Shown: positions 1 to 7,935 of the stretch, piece after piece
Layout of the letters: the number at the start of each line of letters is the position of its first letter
How positions within the stretch are numbered: the first letter of the stretch is position 1
Notes under the pieces: model-generated
What the model was told of the DNA's origin: nothing
Seen by the model: the letters and a program-made list of their open reading frames with translations, nothing else
Database searches by the model: none
Position numbers and translations under genes: made by a program
Assembly: GCA_035549075.1 (NCBI GenBank)
Contig: DASZRT010000103.1
Span: 53,933-117,932 of the forward strand
Reading direction: 5' to 3'
Source: DASZFV01 sp035549075
GTDB taxonomy: Bacteria; Myxococcota_A; Polyangia; Fen-1088
DNA: 64,000 bases

Positions 1-393
1 ACACGTCTCGTGCGCGGCCGCCGCGCCGTCTCGATCGCCGCGCTCGTCGTCGCCGTCGTGCTGGCGGCGCTGCCAGGGCTCGTGATCGATCCGCTCGCGC
101 GCATGAGCGAATCGTCGTCGCTGGGCGTTCGCTGCGCGTGGGCGGGCGCCGTCGCGGGCCTCGTGGGCCTTGGCCTCGGCACGCTGTTCCCGTCGGGGCT
201 GCGCTTCGTCGCGCGCGATCGCGGCGTGCCGCTCGCGCTCGCGCTCAACGGCACGGCGAGCGTGCTGGGCGGCGTGCTCGCGGCGATGATTTCCGTCACG
301 CTGGGGATCCCGTCGACCTTCGCGCTCGCCGCCGCGCTCTACGCCGTGGCTGCGTGGGCCGGCCCGCGCCGGTGGCCGGCCGTCGAGTCCTGA
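1..393 (+). CDS. C-terminal part of a spermidine-synthase-like membrane protein (5' end outside window)
   Basis: The reading frame is open from the first base, so the start lies upstream. The visible 130 residues are hydrophobic, with about four membrane segments. The stretch GLGTLFPSGLRFVARDRGVP followed by an Asn-Gly (LALNGTASVLGG) resembles the C-terminal membrane half of the large fused spermine/spermidine-synthase-like transmembrane proteins, where G-FP-GL-R and a later NG-SVLG are typical. No catalytic part is visible, so function cannot be tested here. The gene ends 15 bp before the convergent nuclease gene. Confidence 0.6.
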   Translation, partial: TRLVRGRRAVSIAALVVAVVLAALPGLVIDPLARMSESSSLGVRCAWAGAVAGLVGLGLGTLFPSGLRFVARDRGVPLALALNGTASVLGGVLAAMISVTLGIPSTFALAAALYAVAAWAGPRRWPAVES

Positions 394-408
394 ACCCGTC
401 GACTTGTT

Positions 409-1383
409 CTATTTGCCGAGCGCGTCGTTGATGAGGTTCGCGAGGCGCGCCCCCGCGAGCGCGATGCGCGCCCTGCCGAGCTTCTCGGCCGCCGCCTGAT
501 AGGCCGCGTCGATCGCGAACGGCCCGTCGCCGAGCCCGATCGGCGCGACGTAGACCGCCGTCTTCGCGAGCTCGAGACCCTCGGCGACCCACACGTTCTC
601 GTCGGCGATCGCCGCCTTGGTCTTGTCGGCCTTGGCGAGCTTGCCCGCCGCCACGTACGGCGGCTCGACGGCGTAGCCCGCGCCCTCGATGTCGTCGAAG
701 AACGCGTGCAGCTCGTTGGGCGGACCGAACGGGCAGTAGCGCGGGTCGTCGCACACCGCAGGCTGCGCCGCGTTCGTGATGAGCACGTTGTTGCCGCCGC
801 GATCGCCCTTCGGGTCGGCGACGTCGTAGCGCGACACGCAGTGCAACGGCTGGTGCACGTCGCCCACGAGGTGGAGCAGCCACACGAGATCGTACGACTT
901 CACGTCGTCCGTCGTCGCCGCCGTCGCGAGCGCCGCGCGCAAAAGGCCGATCTGCGTGAGCGCGTTGGGCGCGAGCGCCGCGGCGCCCGGCGTCGCGTCG
1001 GCGGCGTACGGCTGATCGACGAAGTGCCAGTACGCGTGCTTGAGCTTGTCCGTGTAGCCGACGTTCTGCCCCGCCGTCGGCGCCGTCTGCTGGTCGTCCT
1101 TGTAGCCCGCGTCGCTCTTGATCGAGTCCGCCCACGTCGCCGCGCGCATGAACGCGACCCGCTCCGCGTCCGCCGCCTTCACGCCCGAGACCCACAGCGC
1201 GTAGCGCGGGTTCAGCTTCAACAGCGCCGCGACCTTCTTCTTCGCCTTGGCGTTGAGCTTCGGATACGCGACCGCCGCGACCTCCATGTGCCCGAAGTCG
1301 TCCCAAGCAAACGCCGGTGGCGACGCGACGACGCCCGTGAAGGCCACCACTCCGACGACCAGAACGACCGCGCGTAGATTCAT
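409..1383 (-). CDS. Secreted S1/P1-type nuclease
   Basis: Zinc-dependent single-strand nuclease / 3'-nucleotidase of the S1/P1 family, exported. I chose the internal ATG because it gives a clean signal peptide (residues 1-26, ending PPAFA) and a mature protein that begins with Trp (WDDFGH); in this family the N-terminal Trp is itself a zinc ligand. Further family landmarks are ATWADSIK near residue 85, HAYWHF near 117, LLHLVGDVHQPLHC near 168-182, GDRGGNN and LHAFFDD. Length (324 aa) is normal. An upstream in-frame start (12 residues longer) would weaken the signal peptide. It stands alone, convergent with the membrane protein at the window start. Confidence 0.88.
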   Translation of the reverse strand: MNLRAVVLVVGVVAFTGVVASPPAFAWDDFGHMEVAAVAYPKLNAKAKKKVAALLKLNPRYALWVSGVKAADAERVAFMRAATWADSIKSDAGYKDDQQTAPTAGQNVGYTDKLKHAYWHFVDQPYAADATPGAAALAPNALTQIGLLRAALATAATTDDVKSYDLVWLLHLVGDVHQPLHCVSRYDVADPKGDRGGNNVLITNAAQPAVCDDPRYCPFGPPNELHAFFDDIEGAGYAVEPPYVAAGKLAKADKTKAAIADENVWVAEGLELAKTAVYVAPIGLGDGPFAIDAAYQAAAEKLGRARIALAGARLANLINDALGK

Positions 1384-1458
1384 GCGCGACAGCGTTTCGC
1401 TTTCGTTGTCAGGCGTCAAGCAACGATCCGCGTACGCGTTGCCGACGATTGCGAGCGG

Positions 1459-2445
1459 TCAATTCTCCGGCGCGCCGGTGTCGTGACATGAAGCTGCCCA
1501 GGACGCGGCGGCGACGTGAAGAGACTCTCCGCGCCTCGCGAACGACGAGAGGTAGAGGTAATCGAAGCTGTCCTCGTCTTGGGCCTCGACGAGCACGTCG
1601 AGCTTGCCGTCGCCGTCGACGTCACCCGCCCAGCGAACGCCGACGTTGCGCGCGCTGAAGTCGTCCGACGGCAGCCGAAGGAGCCACTGACGCGCGCCGC
1701 GCCCCACGAGCCAGACGTCGCGACCTTTCACCTCGAGCCGGCGCGTCTCGCCTCGGAACGAGATGGTCGTGGGGGGCATATCCTGCGCCGCCCGCGACAG
1801 CGCCGCGCTCGGCACGGCGCGCGCCTCGAGCGTGGGCACGCCCTTCAGCAAGAACACCGGCGCCGCGCAGCCGGCGAGGCGGATCTCCCGCCCCCCGTCG
1901 TCTTCGCACTTGATGTGAATCGCCGACACCGTCACGGGGCGCAGGCTCATGTCACCGTCGCCGCACACCGCCCACCAGCCGGCGGTCGCGAAGTCAGACG
2001 AGAGCTCGTCCTCGTAGTGCAGCAAAGGGCTGCCCTTCTCGTCGGTGCCCAGCACGTCGCGCGGGATCGATTCGGAGACCGAGGCCACCTCGACGCACCG
2101 GTTCTCGCCCGTGTAAAGGGACCAGCGCGCGCTGCTCGCGCGAAGACAGCGAAGCATCGACGCCGAGACAGGCTCGTCTTTCTGGTCGAACGGCATGACG
2201 CGCCGAACGTGCCCCGTCGCTTCGATCGTGAGACGCACGTGAACGCGGTCCGCGCCCGGCGTCATCGACGACTCGCGCTCGCAAAGTTGCACGGCCTCGT
2301 CGACCTGCTGCGCGCTCGTGGGAAGGAGCGGGAGATCCGGGAGCGACACGCAACGCGCCTCACGCGCTGCCTGTGCGGGCGACGCCGACGCGGCCGTCGC
2401 GACGACGATCGCCGCCGACACGACGATCAGCCGCCCACGCGTCAT
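1459..2445 (-). CDS. Secreted protein of unknown function
   Basis: 328 aa with a signal peptide (about residues 1-26, cleavage after SPAQA). I placed the start at an internal ATG because the longer version would run into the preceding gene. The N-terminal half contains a stretch (LTIEATGHVRRVMPFDQ) reminiscent of TonB/AgmX-type periplasmic domains, common in myxobacteria; the C-terminal half has an FG-GAP-like DVDGDGKLDVLVEA segment, often calcium-binding. Six or more Cys suggest disulfides outside the cytoplasm. It follows the next upstream secreted gene by 16 bp on the same strand, so the two are probably co-transcribed. No enzyme motif was recognised. Confidence 0.6.
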   Translation of the reverse strand: MTRGRLIVVSAAIVVATAASASPAQAAREARCVSLPDLPLLPTSAQQVDEAVQLCERESSMTPGADRVHVRLTIEATGHVRRVMPFDQKDEPVSASMLRCLRASSARWSLYTGENRCVEVASVSESIPRDVLGTDEKGSPLLHYEDELSSDFATAGWWAVCGDGDMSLRPVTVSAIHIKCEDDGGREIRLAGCAAPVFLLKGVPTLEARAVPSAALSRAAQDMPPTTISFRGETRRLEVKGRDVWLVGRGARQWLLRLPSDDFSARNVGVRWAGDVDGDGKLDVLVEAQDEDSFDYLYLSSFARRGESLHVAAASWAASCHDTGAPEN

Positions 2446-2461
2446 CTCCCGCGCGGGTTTG

Positions 2462-3409
2462 TCAGGGCTCGGCATCGTCCGGGTCGTCATCGGAGGACAA
2501 ACGTGCGGCGTTGAAGGCTCGCGCGAGCGAGAACCGTTCGCGCTGAGTCATCGGGTGCGGATCGATGGACCAAGACGCGGCGACGGCGCCGACTGCGGCG
2601 GCCAGGAGCGCCCCGTCGACGACGAAGAAGGTCGAGCTCCGGTAGGCCGGCGTCCCGCTTCCAGACTCCCACAGGACAGGAACGACGAGCAGGCCCGCGA
2701 CCGCGGCTGCGACACCGGTCGCCAGCAATGCGTTCTTGGCACGCATCCGGTGCTGGAATCGGCGCTCGAGCTCGGGGTGACCGAGCAGCCGGTAGACCTC
2801 GCCGCCGGCGAGCAAGCGTTCACCCAGAAGGGCGCTGCCGTCCCGCTCGTCGAACCACAGCAGCGGAGGCAAGGGTTCGAGCGGCGCGGGGTGCGGCTCC
2901 GCGACGCTCGGGGATTCGCGCACGGGAACGACGAACGTCGCTTTGGACAGCGTGACGACGGGGGTTCTCAACAAAGGGACCATTTGGTCCTGCAAGATGT
3001 CGTGCCGATAGAGATCGCCGTTTGCGTCGCGAACGACGACGTCGGCTCGGACGGGCGCATCGCCGTGGCGCACGGAGACGAAGGCGAGGCCGTCGAGCTG
3101 GTGCCGGGCACAGATTCCGAGCACGTCTTCCCGCCGAGGCGCAGCCAGGAGGCCAGGGACGATGAGCTCGGTGGTGTGCCCTTCCATCACGAGGGCGCGG
3201 TCCACGAGCGCGCGTGCCGCGATCGCGGTTTCGTCGGGCTCGCCCACGATGAGCACCCCGAACCGCGAGCCCTCGCGTGGAAGGGCCGGGATGACGACGG
3301 GCGCACCCGGCGGGTGCGTCTCGGCGTCCGCGGGAGAGGCGGCTGCGAACGCGCCGTCGAGAACGACGGCGATCGCGATCCCCACCGCCCCAGCGCCCGA
3401 AAATCTCAC
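2462..3409 (-). CDS. Envelope protein of unknown function with C-terminal membrane hairpin
   Basis: 315 aa. It has an N-terminal signal peptide (hydrophobic 5-24, ending SPADA), a soluble domain (about 35-215) and two hydrophobic helices near 230-247 and 262-282, followed by a short basic/acidic tail. The soluble part (FGVLIVGEPDETAIAARALVDRALV...) suggests an alpha/beta fold but no named family. First gene of a two-gene unit with the downstream secreted protein. The RNA start is unmarked; a tRNA gene lies divergently upstream. Confidence 0.6.
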   Translation of the reverse strand: MRFSGAGAVGIAIAVVLDGAFAAASPADAETHPPGAPVVIPALPREGSRFGVLIVGEPDETAIAARALVDRALVMEGHTTELIVPGLLAAPRREDVLGICARHQLDGLAFVSVRHGDAPVRADVVVRDANGDLYRHDILQDQMVPLLRTPVVTLSKATFVVPVRESPSVAEPHPAPLEPLPPLLWFDERDGSALLGERLLAGGEVYRLLGHPELERRFQHRMRAKNALLATGVAAAVAGLLVVPVLWESGSGTPAYRSSTFFVVDGALLAAAVGAVAASWSIDPHPMTQRERFSLARAFNAARLSSDDDPDDAEP

Positions 3410-3482
3410 GGGCTCAGGGTGCCGGTTTCCGCCGGGAAAACAAGGGCCGCCACGCGGCGGCGAGTGTTAAGCTCGCGGGCGC

Positions 3483-3567
3483 GCGAGGATGGCGAAACTG
3501 GTAGACGCGCCGGATTTAGGTTCCGGTTCCGAAAGGAGTGGAGGTTCAAGTCCTCTTCCTCGCACCA
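3483..3567 (+). tRNA. tRNA-Leu (anticodon UAG), CCA encoded
   Basis: Folded by hand: acceptor GCGAGGA pairs with TCCTCGC over 7 bp. The anticodon stem CCGGA/TCCGG encloses TTTAGGT, giving anticodon TAG. A long variable arm follows and the T-arm GGAGG/CCTCT encloses TTCAAGT. The discriminator A and CCA are genomically encoded at 3564-3567. Long variable arm and anticodon identify a class II leucine tRNA reading CUN (mainly CUA). It stands at the border of a decayed integrase-bearing element, a common insertion target. Confidence 0.96.
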
Positions 3568-3704
3568 CGCTGCGATCACTTGGCTTTCTCCGAGCCGTGG
3601 GAGACGGTCTCGCCAGCGTCTGAATCGTCGCGGGCGCTATCTGGGCGCTTTGTGATTCTGAATTGTGCTGCCGCGAACTTGCCGCGATACGATACAGGCC
3701 GACG

Positions 3705-4220
3705 ATGTCTTCGCTCGGTGGAGAGTTGCTGCTCGACCTGAACAGCGGGTTCGAGTGGCACGGCGTGCTCTATCTTCACGAGTCCACCGGTGCTCAGCCG
3801 GGCGGCGTCCTCTTCGAGGCCGGTGGCGCCAAGGGCGGCCCAAAAGTAACCGTCGGCTTGCGAGACGGCGGGCTCGTCTTCGTCCTCACGGACCTCGACG
3901 GGAAGGAGCTCGTCACTAGCCCATCGATTCCCGCGACGGAGCTCCTGCGTCCCGTCGACATCGGGTGCGTCTTGAATCCGCCGTTCCAGGCACCCGCCCG
4001 ACTACAGCTCATGGTGAACTTTGAAGAGCGCGCCTCGGCCGTAGGGGAAGTGCATCTCGGACGCGCGGAAATCGTTCGCTCGAGTTTCGGCACCGACCTT
4101 CAAGGTGAAGCCGCAGCGACGTTTTCGCTCTTTGAAACGCTCGCCTACAACAAAGTGCTCTCGGCAGAAGAGCGCGCACAGCTTCGCGCCTACTTGACGG
4201 GGCGGTTCACACTTGGCTGA
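3705..4220 (+). CDS. Small protein with ConA/LamG-like fold, probable mobile-element cargo
   Basis: 171 aa from the ATG at 3705 (a longer in-frame version adds 14 residues with no initiation signal). Alternating beta-strand pattern with a C-terminal segment (ATFSLFETLAYNKVLSAEER..LRAYLTGRF) that strongly recalls LamG / concanavalin-like domains, in which 'E-L-Y-N-R-L-s-e-E' ends the jelly roll before a closing helix. No signal peptide. Base composition is visibly less GC-rich than neighbouring genes. It overlaps the next gene by 8 bp, implying translational coupling. It lies between a tRNA and an integrase remnant, so I infer phage or island origin; specific role unknown. Confidence 0.6.
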   Translation: MSSLGGELLLDLNSGFEWHGVLYLHESTGAQPGGVLFEAGGAKGGPKVTVGLRDGGLVFVLTDLDGKELVTSPSIPATELLRPVDIGCVLNPPFQAPARLQLMVNFEERASAVGEVHLGRAEIVRSSFGTDLQGEAAATFSLFETLAYNKVLSAEERAQLRAYLTGRFTLG

Positions 4221-4515
4221 CGAGCGCCGACCACCGAGGTTGCCTCTCCCCGGAGGGGCCGTTCGGCAACCACCTGCGGAACCGGCGCTTCATACAGGTG
4301 GTGCTTCCTTTTCGGGCATCCCGGACATGAACCGGCTCTCCGATCATGTGTTGCGCGTCGAAATGGCTGTTCGCGAGCTTGAGAGCAAGCGAATCCCAGA
4401 TCTAGAGAGCGATCTGAGGTCTTTCAAGGCCACGGTGAAGACCGTCGGGGTAGTATTAATGGCGTTGGTCGCGGTCCTAGGTACGCTCGCCGCCTTCTTA
4501 GGTCTCAGGCACTAA
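4213..4515 (+). CDS. XhlA/holin-accessory-like coiled-coil protein with C-terminal membrane anchor
   Basis: 100 aa from a TTG that overlaps the preceding stop codon (TTGGCTGA), suggesting coupled translation; an ATG 38 codons later is an alternative. After a Pro-rich N-terminus come an amphipathic heptad-like helix (about 40-75, MNRLSDHVLRVEMAVRELES) and one membrane helix (about 76-95) ending LGLRH. This layout matches small phage XhlA-type proteins that sit beside holins, but sequence identity is not recognisable by eye. Low GC relative to neighbours. Convergent with the integrase remnant one base downstream. Confidence 0.5.
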   Translation: MADERRPPRLPLPGGAVRQPPAEPALHTGGASFSGIPDMNRLSDHVLRVEMAVRELESKRIPDLESDLRSFKATVKTVGVVLMALVAVLGTLAAFLGLRH

Positions 4516-5227
4516 TCACCCTCCGAAGGCGAGCACCTTCCCCGCCGGCGGCGCGACGAAGAGACCGCTGAGCCGATCCGACTCGCGCACGCGGTGATCC
4601 TGCGAGAGATGGCCGTAGACGGCCGCCGTGAACGCGACCGAGTGGTGGCCGAGATTCTTCTGCAGGTCGAAGATCGAGCCGCCGGCCATGATGAAGTGCG
4701 CGCCGTAAACGTGGCGGAGGTCGTGGATACGGATCTGCGGAAGCCCGACGCTTTTGAGCGCGGCACGCAGCACGTCCTCGAGCTTCCCGTTCTTCGTGTA
4801 CATCTCGCCGCGGTCGTTCGGGAAAACGATGTCGCCTTGATACGGCTCGGCGAGCTTGTGCGCCTCCAGGATCGGCACGAGCGACGACGGCATCGGCACC
4901 TCTCGGTGCGCGCCGCTCTTCGTCGGGCCCGAGTAGCTCCCGCGGACGGCGATCACGCGACGCTTGAAGTCGACACAGTCCCACGTGAGCCCGCAGACCT
5001 CGCCCTTCCGCATGCCCGCGTAGAGGAACGTCGCGAACATCGCGTACCGATCGGGGCGCCGCCCGGATTGCTTCGAGCAGGCGCCCAACGTCCTCGGGGT
5101 TCTCGATCGGTGGGGCGAGCTTCGCCTTCTCGACCTTGAGCATGAGGCGCCCACGACCGAGGCGCTCCGTCGGCGCCGCCGCGATGTGTCCGTGGTTCCT
5201 TGCGGTGACGTTGGTCGCGGCAAGCTG
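4516..5227 (-). pseudogene. Tyrosine recombinase (integrase) remnant: 5'-truncated and frameshifted
   Basis: The catalytic half is fully recognisable: GMRKGEVCGLTW (catalytic Arg), IHDLRHVYGAHF (H-x-x-R), NLGHHS (His) and AAVYGHLS (nucleophile Tyr). The beginning of the core, from QLAATNVTARNHG to LLEAIRAAP, is in another frame and joins near 5050 in a GGGCGGCGCCCC run; removing one C restores a continuous protein. Upstream of 5227 this frame is stopped, so the DNA-arm and most of the SAM-like domain are missing. It therefore looks inactive, although a sequencing error at the C-run cannot be excluded. It marks the far end of a small element beginning near the tRNA-Leu. Confidence 0.8.
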
Positions 5228-5457
5228 TCAGTCGTCGGTTGGTCTCACGACTTCCAACGAATCTGCAGACGCCGGCAACGGGCCAGATTGTGGGCCGCCG
5301 ACGCAGCTCGCGCCTTGCACGACCGATTCCCAATGTCGGAGCGCCTACATGGCAGTGCTGGGTGCCTTGTGCGTGCCCAGGTATCCGCGAGACCAAAGTC
5401 TGCGAACCGCCGTTCAGCACCTTCCACTGCCCCGAGTGTCAGCCGACGCCGTCGTGA
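5184..5457 (+). pseudogene. Probable broken Cys-rich lipoprotein gene (frameshift)
   Basis: From the ATG at 5184 the protein starts with a lipoprotein signal (MCPWFLAVTLVAASC) and continues with a Cys-rich region (CGPPTQLAPCTTDSQC). The natural continuation (PCACPGIRETKVCEPPFS, then HCPECQPTPS and stop) is found in a different frame after about 5350. In the starting frame translation would instead run about 100 bp into the opposite-strand oxidoreductase gene. I infer one indel. Its first 45 bases overlap the integrase remnant in antisense, consistent with a decaying region. A short intact lipoprotein cannot be ruled out. Confidence 0.35.
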
Positions 5458-6444
5458 CTAGCGAGCCACCAGCACGGCGACCTTCCCGATCGTCCGTCCC
5501 GTCTCGATTTTGCGGTGCGCCTCGGCGAGCTGCTCGAGCTGAAAACGGCCGCTGACGTGGACACGTAGCAAGCCGCGGTCGACGAGGCGGGCGATCGACG
5601 TGAGGATCGCGCCCTGGCGCGCCGGATCCAGATCGTTGGCGACGCGCGTGCCCATGAACTCGTAGTGGATGGTGATGCTGCGGTAGAGCAGCAGCGGCGC
5701 CTTGTCACCGGGCGTCGAGGCCAGGATCGTCACGAGCTGGCCGCCGGGGGCGACGCAGTCGATGCTGCGGCGGAAGGTCTCGTCGCCCACGGTGTCGAGG
5801 ACGACGTCGACGCCGCGGCCGTTTGTGAGCTCGCGGGCGCGCGCGGCGAAGTCTTGTTTCGTGTAGTCGATCACCTCGTCGGCGCCGAGGACGTCGCGGC
5901 AGAACGTGAGGGATTCGGGGCGGCCGGCGGTCGTGATGACGCGACAACCTTGTAGCCGCGCGAGCTGGACGGCGATGTGGCCGACGCCGCCGGCGCCCGC
6001 GTGAATGAGCACGGTCTGCCCTGCCCTCATGCGCGCGCGGTCGTGCAAGGCCTCCCACGCCGTCAGGCCCACAAGCGGCAGGCACGCGGCGGTCGCGTGA
6101 TCGATCGTCTCGGGCTTCTTCGCGGCGGCGCGCGCGTCGAGCAGCACGAAGTCGGCGTTCGCGCCCGGACCGAACAGGTTCGGCGAGCCGTAGACGAGAT
6201 CGCCTTCGCTCCATCCCTCGACGTCGGGTCCGCAGGCGCGGACGACGCCGCTCGCGTCGTAGCCGAGGACGATGGGCATGGCGCGCGACGCGCCGCCGCC
6301 GCGGCGGACCTTCGTGTCGACGGGGTTGGCCGAGGTCGCGTGCACCTCGACGAGCAGCTGGTGACGGCCGGGCGTCGGCCGCGGCAGGTCCACCTCTCGA
6401 AGAACTTCCGGCCCTCCGTGCTCCTTCAAAGCGATCGCGCGCAC
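5458..6444 (-). CDS. NAD(P)H:quinone oxidoreductase-like zinc-independent MDR enzyme
   Basis: 328 aa from a GTG start. Medium-chain dehydrogenase/reductase fold: GroES-like N-terminus (KEHGGPEVLREVDLPRPTPG, then VHATSANPVDTKVRRGG), Rossmann domain with AGAGGVGHIAVQLARLQG for NADPH, and the C-terminal QLAEAHRKIETGRTIGKVAV typical of quinone oxidoreductases. The Cys/His zinc ligands of alcohol dehydrogenases are absent, so it belongs to the zinc-free quinone-reductase branch. Substrate cannot be told from sequence. Monocistronic; divergent from the lipoprotein gene 49 bp away. Confidence 0.88.
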   Translation of the reverse strand: MRAIALKEHGGPEVLREVDLPRPTPGRHQLLVEVHATSANPVDTKVRRGGGASRAMPIVLGYDASGVVRACGPDVEGWSEGDLVYGSPNLFGPGANADFVLLDARAAAKKPETIDHATAACLPLVGLTAWEALHDRARMRAGQTVLIHAGAGGVGHIAVQLARLQGCRVITTAGRPESLTFCRDVLGADEVIDYTKQDFAARARELTNGRGVDVVLDTVGDETFRRSIDCVAPGGQLVTILASTPGDKAPLLLYRSITIHYEFMGTRVANDLDPARQGAILTSIARLVDRGLLRVHVSGRFQLEQLAEAHRKIETGRTIGKVAVLVAR

Positions 6445-6493
6445 GCCGCGAGTCTAGCAAGGCTCTGGTAGGGTCTCTCTCGGAGTCGAACAC

Positions 6494-7054
6494 ATGAAGA
6501 AGCTCGCGCGAATCATCTTGGGGGTGGCGTTGGCGGCCGCCGGCTGCGGGTCCAGCGGAGCTAACGCAGACGGCGGAAGCGGCGGTCACGGCGGCGGCGG
6601 TGGAAACGGTGGAGGAAGCGGCGGCAACGGCGGCTCCGCGGCGTGCGCCCCCATCATCCCCGGCGACGGCGTCATGACCTGGAACGACGACGGCGTCGCC
6701 GAGTGCGGGACGATCACGATCGCCGGCCGCATGACCAGCTCATCGCAAGACTTCATCGAGATCATCGGCGCGACGACGACGGGCATCGGCGTCGGCATCA
6801 CGGTCGTCAGATACGGCGGGACGCTGGGCGGCACCTACAATTGCAAAAACGACGCAGGCATCGGCTCGCTGTACGTCGACTTCGAGTACCGAGGCAAGTT
6901 CCAGGACTGCACGATCACGATCGACAACCCCGGCGCACCGGGCGGCGCGCATGCGACGGGATCCTTCTCGGGCACCTTCGCGGGCGCCGACGGCGGCACG
7001 ATCGAAGTGACGAACGGGACCTTCGACACGCCCGTCATGCTCGTCGGCGGCTGA
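6494..7054 (+). CDS. Lipoprotein with Gly-rich linker, function unknown
   Basis: 186 aa. The lipobox (VALAAAGC) predicts acylation at Cys18; then a flexible Gly/Ser linker of about 30 residues (HGGGGGNGGGSGGNGGS), and a compact beta-rich domain with three Cys (AACAPI, VAECGTI, TYNCKN) plus DCTITI. The linker type recurs in several other lipoproteins of this window. No family was recognised in the C-terminal domain. It lies 9 bp before a small transporter gene, so the two could share a transcript. Confidence 0.65.
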   Translation: MKKLARIILGVALAAAGCGSSGANADGGSGGHGGGGGNGGGSGGNGGSAACAPIIPGDGVMTWNDDGVAECGTITIAGRMTSSSQDFIEIIGATTTGIGVGITVVRYGGTLGGTYNCKNDAGIGSLYVDFEYRGKFQDCTITIDNPGAPGGAHATGSFSGTFAGADGGTIEVTNGTFDTPVMLVGG

Positions 7055-7063
7055 GCGACGACC

Positions 7064-7483
7064 ATGACCTGGCTTCCCTACGCCCTTCTCTCTGCCGTGG
7101 CCGCCGCCGCGACCGCGATCCTCGCGAAGGTCGGGATCCAGGGCGTTCCGTCCAACCTCGCCACCGCGATCCGCACGGTGGTGATCCTGCTCTTCGCCTG
7201 GGGCATCGCGATCGGCCAAGGCCAGCATCACGCGCTCGGCAAGATCTCCGGTCGCTCGCTGCTGTTCCTCGTTCTATCCGGCGTCGCCACCGGCATCTCT
7301 TGGCTCGCCTACTTCCGGGCGCTCCAGCTTGGTCCGGCTTCGCGCGTGGCGCCGGTCGACAAGCTGAGCTTGGCCCTGACGCTCGTGCTCGCCGCCGCCT
7401 TCTTGCGCGAGACGATCACGTGGAAGGTCGGCGTCGGCGTCGGCCTCATGATCGTCGGCGCGTTGCTCACGATCGCGGGGTAG
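7064..7483 (+). CDS. Half-size EamA/DMT-superfamily transporter
   Basis: 139 aa with four to five membrane helices making a single EamA repeat: MTWLPYALLSAVAAAATAIL at the start, ending ETITWKVGVGVGLMIVGALL. The segment FRALQLGPASRVAPVDKLS is the conserved EamA feature before the last helices, and the terminal FLRETIT matches the usual 'F-x-E-x-l-t'. Full drug/metabolite transporters have two such repeats, so this probably acts as a homo- or heterodimer, as SMR-like members do. Exported substrate unknown. Follows the lipoprotein gene closely. Confidence 0.85.
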   Translation: MTWLPYALLSAVAAAATAILAKVGIQGVPSNLATAIRTVVILLFAWGIAIGQGQHHALGKISGRSLLFLVLSGVATGISWLAYFRALQLGPASRVAPVDKLSLALTLVLAAAFLRETITWKVGVGVGLMIVGALLTIAG

Positions 7484-7490
7484 TGGTGGT

Positions 7491-7895
7491 TCAACCGCCG
7501 AACTTGCAGGGGCCGATTGTCTGCTCGGGCGGCACGGCCACCGGGGCGTTCCAGGTCAGGCCGCTCGCGGCGTCGACGGCGGAGAGCTCGACGAGGCCGG
7601 TCGGAACCGTGACCATCGCGCAGACGTTCTTGGCGCAGACCATGTACGTCCCGGCGAGCGCCATGAACTGGTAGCCGCCACGCGAGGTCTGCGCGCTGCC
7701 GAACTGCATGTCCTTCGCGCCATTCAAGATCGTGAAGATGTCGACCTCGACGTTCTGCTCGAGCGCGTCGTTGGCGTCGAGGATCTCGCCGAACACGCCC
7801 TGCGTGATCTCCTTGTGAGGACAAATCGTCGAGAGATCGACGCAGCCACCCAGCAGGCCCACGGTCAACGCCACGAAACAAATGGTACGCACCAC
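7491..7895 (-). CDS. Small lipoprotein of unknown function
   Basis: 134 aa from a GTG. The lipobox GLLGGC places the acylated Cys at 18; four more Cys follow (TICPHKE, YMVCAKNVCAM, GPCKFG), likely disulfide-bonded. A segment near 80-110 (SRGGYQFMALAGTYMVCAKN) has the alternating pattern of a carboxypeptidase-regulatory / SpaA-like beta-sandwich in which a small 'decoration' domain is appended. No enzyme motif. Convergent with the EamA gene with 7 bp between stops. Confidence 0.6.
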   Translation of the reverse strand: MVRTICFVALTVGLLGGCVDLSTICPHKEITQGVFGEILDANDALEQNVEVDIFTILNGAKDMQFGSAQTSRGGYQFMALAGTYMVCAKNVCAMVTVPTGLVELSAVDAASGLTWNAPVAVPPEQTIGPCKFGG

Positions 7896-7935
7896 TTCTT
7901 CTATCGCGATCCACCCGTGACGCGAGGGACGAAGA

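Noticed and set aside
5228..5460. Duplicated tRNA-Leu 3' end as outer att site of the element
   Set aside because: No match to GGTTCAAGTCCTCTTCC or its reverse complement was seen beyond the integrase remnant.
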